Below, one piece after another: positions 1 to 5,115 of a stretch of 5,115 nt of DNA (its first letter is position 1; the number at the start of each line of letters is the position of its first letter). The stretch covers positions 1-5,115 of the forward strand of contig CAKTVQ010000050.1 of NCBI GenBank assembly GCA_934630375.1. Direction: 5' to 3'. Under the pieces are notes generated by a model. The model had not been told where the DNA came from. It saw nothing but the letters and a program-made list of their open reading frames with translations, and ran no database searches. Source of the DNA: an uncultured Collinsella sp. GTDB taxonomy: Bacteria > Actinomycetota > Coriobacteriia > Coriobacteriales > Coriobacteriaceae. Position numbers and translations under genes: made by a program.

Positions 1-21
1 TTTTCTACCAGCTAGGGCCTC

Positions 22-2763
22 TTACTCGTCTAGGAGATCTTCTGGCATGTCGTTGCCGTCGCCTAGATCGACAGGGGCCTCTTCGGCGTCGGTTGCGGCC
101 TCGGCGCCTTCGCCTTCGGGCTTCTCCTTGGCGGCCGTCATGCGGGCTACGGCGCAGATGCGGTCGTTGTCGTCGACGGTCATCATCTTGACGCCCTGGG
201 TAGCGCGGCCAGTCTGGCTGATCTCGTCGGTCTTGACGCGAATGACCGTCGCACCCTCCGTCACGATGAACAGCTCGTGCTGCGGGCCCACCGTCTTCAT
301 GGCCGCGAGGTTGCCCTTACGCTCGGTCATTTGGATGGTGTAGACGCCCTGGCCGCCGCGATTCTGCTCCGGGTAGTCCGCGACCGGCGTGCGCTTGCCG
401 TAGCCGCGCTCGGTGATGACAAACAGATCGCCGTTGCCGTTAGTGACTTCCATGCCCAGAACGCTCACGCCGTCCTTCATACCGATACCGCGAACGCCGC
501 TGGTATCGCGGCCGGTGGCGCGCACCTGCTCCTCGGAGAACATGATTGCCTTGCCCGCGGTGGTGGCCAGGATAATCTTGTCGCCCTCGCGCACGCGGCG
601 GACGTTCAGCAGCGCGTCGTCGTCACGCAGGTTGATAGCGATCAGGCCGTCGCGACGGCTGCGGTCATACGCGCTCATCACGGTCTTCTTGACCATGCCG
701 CTCTTGGTGGCAAACATCAGATACTCGTCGGCGGGGAACTCGCGGCAGCTGATGACGCTCGCGATCTTCTCGCCCTCCTCGAAGGGCAGCAGGTTGACGA
801 TCGCGGTACCGCGCGCCTGGCGCGTACCCACCGGCAGCTCGTGCACCTTCAGTCGATAGACCTTGCCCTTGCTCGAGAAGAACAGCACGTACTCGTGCGT
901 GGACGCGATGAACATCTCGTCGATAACGTCGTCCTCTTTGAGGTTGACGCCCGACACGCCCTTGCCGCCGCGTTTCTGGGCGCGGTAGGCGGCCACCGGG
1001 ATGCGCTTGACATAGCCGGTGTGGGTGATGGTCACGACCATGTCCTCGTCGGCAATGAGGTCCTCGACGTCCAGGTCCTTCTCGACCTGGCTGATCTCGG
1101 TGCGGCGCTTATCGCCGAACTTCTTGGAGATCTCGCGCATCTCTTCCTTAATGACGCCCAGGATCTTCTCCTCGTGCGCCAGCAGGTCCTCGTAGTAGGC
1201 GATGGCGCGGCGCAGGCCGTCCAGCTCTTCCTGAATCTTGTCGCGCTCCAGGCCGGTCAGGCGGCGCAGCTTCATCTCGAGGATGGCCGTGGTCTGCTCG
1301 GGCGTAAAGCCAAAGCGCTCGATCAGGCGGCTGCTGGCCTCGGAATCGGTCTGCGAGGAACGGATGATGCTGATGACCTCGTCGATATGGTCGAGAGCCA
1401 TCAGGTAGCCCTCGAGGATATGCGCGCGGGCCTGGGCCTTCTTAAGGTCGAAGCGGGTGCGGCGGGTGACGACGTCGACCTGGTGATCGATGTAGTGCTG
1501 CAGCATCTCGCGCAGGCTCAGGCATTTGGGGACGCCGTTGACGAGCGCCAGGTTGTTGGCGCCGAAGGTCGTCTGCAGCGAGGTGTACTTATACAGGTTG
1601 TTGAGCACGACCTGCGGAATGACGCCCTTCTTGAGCTCGATGACCAGACGGATGCCCTTCTGGTTGGACTCATCGCGCATATCCGAGATGCCCTCGATGC
1701 GCTTGTCGTTGACGAGCTGGGCGATCTTCTCCTGCAGGGTGCCCTTGTTGACCATGTAGGGAATCTCGGTAAAGACCAGGCGGCTGCGGCCGGTCTTGGT
1801 GGACTCCACATGCGCCTTGGCACGCACGGTAATGGAGCCGCGGCCGGTCTCGTAGCTCTGCTTAATGCCGGCGCTGCCCATGATGATGGCGCCGGTGGGG
1901 AAGTCCGGACCGGGCATGATCTGCATGAGCTCGTCGACAGTGGCGTCGGGATTATCGATCAGGTAGCAGGTGGCCTCGATCGCCTCGGTGAGGTTATGCG
2001 GGGCGATATTGGTGGCCATGCCGACGGCGATGCCCTGGCTGCCGTTGACCAGCAGGTTGGGGAAGCGCGCAGGCAGTGCCACGGGCTCGGCGAGTGATTC
2101 GTCGTAGTTGGGCTGCCAGTCGACGGTATCCTTCTGCAGGTCACGCAGCAGCTCCATGGCGGGCTTTGCCAGGCGGCTCTCGGTGTAACGCATGGCAGCG
2201 GCGCCGTCGCCGTCGATGTTGCCGAAGTTGCCGTGGCCGTCGATGAGCGGCGTACGCATGGAGAACCACTGCGCCAGGCGAACCATGGCCTCGTAGACCG
2301 CGGAGTCACCGTGCGGATGGTACTTACCGATAACTTCGCCGACCGTCCAAGCGGACTTCTTGTGCGGACGGTTGGGGTAGATGCCGCTCTCGTTCATCGC
2401 ATACAGAATGCGGCGGTGCACCGGCTTTAAGCCGTCGCGCACGTCCGGCAGGGCGCGCGCCGTGATGACCGACATCGAATACTCGATAAATGACTGCTTC
2501 ATCTCGCGGCCAAACTCCGAAATCTGGAGCTGGCCGCCGTTTATATCCTCGCCGGCCGAGGCGCCACGATCGACTTCGCCAAAGCTCTCCTCGAGCTCAC
2601 CGTCGTCGTCCTCTTCCTCGTCATCATCGGCATCGGGGTTATAGGCGTCAGGATCGCCGTCCTCGCCCTGCTCAGCACGGGCAAGCAGGCGCTTCAGATC
2701 GTCGGGCATACCGGCGTCGCCGGCCTCGCCCATACCCTCGTTATTGTTGATATCGTCTGCCAC
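22..2763 (-). CDS. gyrA: DNA gyrase subunit A (type IIA topoisomerase, DNA cleavage and wrapping subunit)
   Basis: GyrA cuts and rejoins double-stranded DNA and wraps it so that, with GyrB as A2B2, ATP-driven negative supercoils are introduced. The 913-residue protein runs as follows: acidic extension (about 1–75); winged-helix/tower breakage-reunion core (about 85–430) with signature [15 protein letters not shown] at 104–118 and catalytic Arg192-Tyr193 in AAAMRYTE; coiled-coil and C-gate (about 430–560); six-bladed C-terminal pinwheel (about 565–875) with GyrA box QKRGGKG at 596–602, which separates it from ParC; acidic tail (880–913). The quinolone region HGDSAVYE (151–158) has Ser154 and Glu158 at E. 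coli positions 83 and 87, a susceptible-looking state. The start is GTG at 2763: a strong ribosome binding site precedes it, and an in-frame TGA at 2775–2773 excludes any start further upstream. The stop is TAA at 24–22. At 913 residues it is longer than most GyrA proteins (roughly 820–880), mainly because of the N-terminal extension. It lies 156 bp downstream of gyrB. The function is certain; the role of the extension is unknown. Confidence 0.99.
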   Translation of the reverse strand: MADDINNNEGMGEAGDAGMPDDLKRLLARAEQGEDGDPDAYNPDADDDEEEDDDGELEESFGEVDRGASAGEDINGGQLQISEFGREMKQSFIEYSMSVITARALPDVRDGLKPVHRRILYAMNESGIYPNRPHKKSAWTVGEVIGKYHPHGDSAVYEAMVRLAQWFSMRTPLIDGHGNFGNIDGDGAAAMRYTESRLAKPAMELLRDLQKDTVDWQPNYDESLAEPVALPARFPNLLVNGSQGIAVGMATNIAPHNLTEAIEATCYLIDNPDATVDELMQIMPGPDFPTGAIIMGSAGIKQSYETGRGSITVRAKAHVESTKTGRSRLVFTEIPYMVNKGTLQEKIAQLVNDKRIEGISDMRDESNQKGIRLVIELKKGVIPQVVLNNLYKYTSLQTTFGANNLALVNGVPKCLSLREMLQHYIDHQVDVVTRRTRFDLKKAQARAHILEGYLMALDHIDEVISIIRSSQTDSEASSRLIERFGFTPEQTTAILEMKLRRLTGLERDKIQEELDGLRRAIAYYEDLLAHEEKILGVIKEEMREISKKFGDKRRTEISQVEKDLDVEDLIADEDMVVTITHTGYVKRIPVAAYRAQKRGGKGVSGVNLKEDDVIDEMFIASTHEYVLFFSSKGKVYRLKVHELPVGTRQARGTAIVNLLPFEEGEKIASVISCREFPADEYLMFATKSGMVKKTVMSAYDRSRRDGLIAINLRDDDALLNVRRVREGDKIILATTAGKAIMFSEEQVRATGRDTSGVRGIGMKDGVSVLGMEVTNGNGDLFVITERGYGKRTPVADYPEQNRGGQGVYTIQMTERKGNLAAMKTVGPQHELFIVTEGATVIRVKTDEISQTGRATQGVKMMTVDDNDRICAVARMTAAKEKPEGEGAEAATDAEEAPVDLGDGNDMPEDLLDE

Positions 2764-2766
2764 GTT

Positions 2767-2774
2767 ACCTCCTC
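2767..2774 (-). promoter_or_regulatory. Ribosome binding site of gyrA
   Basis: The sense strand reads GAGGAGGT, a near-perfect anti-16S match, followed by three bases and then the GTG start. It fixes GTG at 2763–2761 as the start: the next in-frame candidates, ATG codons 11 and 19, have no comparable site. The spacing is short but matches that of gyrB, where four bases separate GGAGG from GTG. Confidence 0.85.
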
Positions 2775-2782
2775 ATGGTTTG

Positions 2783-2808
2783 CGTGGTCTAATTAGTTCC
2801 CTACCACG
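2783..2808. repeat. Short inverted repeat in the gyrA leader enclosing the palindrome CTAATTAG
   Basis: Six-base arms CGTGGT (2783–2788) and ACCACG (2803–2808) are perfect inverse complements separated by 14 bases. Those 14 bases begin, on the plus strand, with the self-complementary CTAATTAG (2789–2796). This is an AT-rich island in otherwise GC-rich DNA, and it ends nine bases upstream of the gyrA ribosome binding site. It could be an operator, part of a weak promoter, or a leader hairpin. No good −35/−10 pair is visible, so the role is open. A chance 6-bp repeat is possible. Confidence 0.45.
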
Positions 2809-2812
2809 GAGA

Positions 2813-2913
2813 CGGCTTTTCCAGGTGCCGCAGATTCGCCCGAAAGAGGAGGGAAGCGTACTTGGGTACGCGACCGACGATTGAGGGCGAAGGTGCGGTG
2901 GCTGGGAAAGCCG
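2813..2913 (+). repeat. 101-nt long hairpin element with tandem G·A mismatches between gyrB and gyrA
   Basis: Two arms, 2813–2861 and 2866–2913, fold back on each other around the loop TTGG (2862–2865). Watson–Crick blocks are 2813–2819 with 2907–2913 (7 bp), 2821–2824 with 2902–2905 (4 bp), 2828–2832 with 2894–2898 (5 bp), 2835–2841 with 2885–2891 (7 bp), and the apical GCGTAC/GTACGC, 2856–2861 with 2866–2871 (6 bp). Between the last two blocks the plus strand has four tandem GA/GA mismatches (2842–2843 with 2883–2884; 2846–2847 with 2879–2880; 2849–2850 with 2876–2877; 2853–2854 with 2872–2873) separated by A-T or G-C pairs, with one bulged A at 2855. T2820·G2906, T2826·G2900 and G2827·T2899 are wobbles. 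The strand given is the one that folds best. The element begins six bases after the gyrB stop. There is no T run after it, so it is not an intrinsic terminator. It may be a dispersed REP/MITE-like repeat, a structured RNA, or a processing/stability element of the gyrBA message. The geometry is read directly; the function is not known. Confidence 0.8.
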
Positions 2914-2919
2914 AACAGG

Positions 2920-4992
<2,073 letters not shown>

Positions 4993-4999
4993 TTATCGT

Positions 5000-5029
5000 A
5001 AAAAAATACCCTCGGGAACGAGGGTATTT
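5000..5029 (-). terminator. Intrinsic terminator between the upstream gene and gyrB
   Basis: On the minus strand AAATACCCTCG (5029–5019), loop TTCC, then CGAGGGTATTT (5014–5004) form a perfect 11-bp stem with a 4-nt loop. A T run continues to 5000 (seven T in a row counting those in the stem). It begins 26 bases after the upstream stop codon. The plus strand has only three T after the stem, so it acts in one direction. It probably ends the upstream transcript. Only 49 bp separate it from the gyrB start, so it could instead sit in the gyrB leader as an attenuator if the promoter lies further upstream. Confidence 0.88.
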
Positions 5030-5055
5030 GGCTCTACAAGGCCACCAGATGCGAT

Positions 5056-5115
5056 TTAAGGCTCTTTTTTGCTTTGCACGCCCTTGGCCCACTCGGCACT
5101 GGCTCTCATGGCATT
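5056..5115 (-). CDS. C-terminal end of an upstream gene (partial; possibly DUF721/DciA-like)
   Basis: The frame from the window edge reads NAMRASAEWAKGVQSKKEP and ends at TAA (5058–5056). It is supported as a real gene end by three things: its orientation matches gyrB, an intrinsic terminator starts 26 bases after the stop, and of the two other minus-strand frames one stops at its third codon and the other would run through the terminator. The Ala/Lys-rich hydrophilic tail has no recognisable motif. In many actinobacterial genomes gyrB follows recF and a small DUF721 (DciA-like, helicase-loading) gene, so that is the first guess, from gene order only. The 5' part lies outside the window. Confidence 0.5.
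   Translation of the reverse strand, partial: NAMRASAEWAKGVQSKKEP

Noticed and set aside
277..2097. A 606-codon open frame on the plus strand opposite gyrA
   Set aside because: It is the complement of gyrA codons in GC-rich DNA. Its product is a low-information mix of Ala, Leu, Asp, Val and His without domains, and gyrA on the other strand is unmistakable.
2765..2776. A minimal frame ATG-AGG-AGG-TAA overlapping the gyrA ribosome binding site and ending one base before its GTG start
   Set aside because: Any ATG followed by AGGAGG and TAA gives this. Two codons after Met that coincide with the binding site itself are most simply chance, with no leader-peptide logic visible.
2813..2913. Reading the long intergenic hairpin as an intrinsic terminator of gyrB
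   Set aside because: No T run follows the stem on either strand, and the stem is much longer and more interrupted than a terminator. gyrA directly downstream is expected to be co-transcribed.

Overview
The window holds a gyrB–gyrA pair encoding both subunits of DNA gyrase. Both genes lie on the minus strand, so transcription runs from the right edge to the left. The DNA is GC-rich, with GTG start codons preceded by strong AGGAGG-type ribosome binding sites. GyrB lacks the large insert of the enterobacterial enzyme, and GyrA has Ser/Glu at the two main quinolone positions. Together with the overall protein character, this points to a Gram-positive, high-GC bacterium. From recalled family resemblance my best guess is class Coriobacteriia (Collinsella or a near relative); I could not run a search to confirm it.

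Layout from right to left, in the direction of transcription. (1) 5115–5056: the last 19 codons of a gene that enters from beyond the right edge. By the usual dnaA–dnaN–recF–(DUF721)–gyrB–gyrA order it may be a DUF721/DciA-like protein, but the fragment is too short to prove this. (2) 5029–5000: a textbook intrinsic terminator, an 11-bp perfect stem with a 4-nt loop followed by a T run. (3) 4999–4951: a very short leader with the gyrB ribosome binding site. (4) 4950–2920: gyrB, 676 aa, complete. (5) 2919–2764: a 156-bp gap. Most of it is a 101-nt hairpin-forming element at 2813–2913, and a second small inverted repeat at 2783–2808 lies between that element and the gyrA ribosome binding site. 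(6) 2763–22: gyrA, 913 aa, complete, with an unusual acidic N-terminal extension of about 75 residues. (7) 21–1: too little sequence to say anything.

GyrB (ATPase and TOPRIM) and GyrA (catalytic tyrosine, C-gate, DNA-wrapping domain) assemble as A2B2 and introduce negative supercoils. All catalytic motifs are present in both subunits, so the enzyme should be functional and ancestral-type (susceptible-looking) at the main fluoroquinolone positions.

The protein content is ordinary. The one structure that stands out is the intergenic hairpin at 2813–2913. When the plus strand folds, almost every position that is not a Watson–Crick pair is either a G·T/G·U wobble or part of one of four regularly placed tandem 5'-GA-3'/5'-GA-3' mismatches. 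That pattern suggests selection for folding of the strand antisense to gyrase, as RNA or as single-stranded DNA. It may be a dispersed intergenic repeat or a structured RNA.
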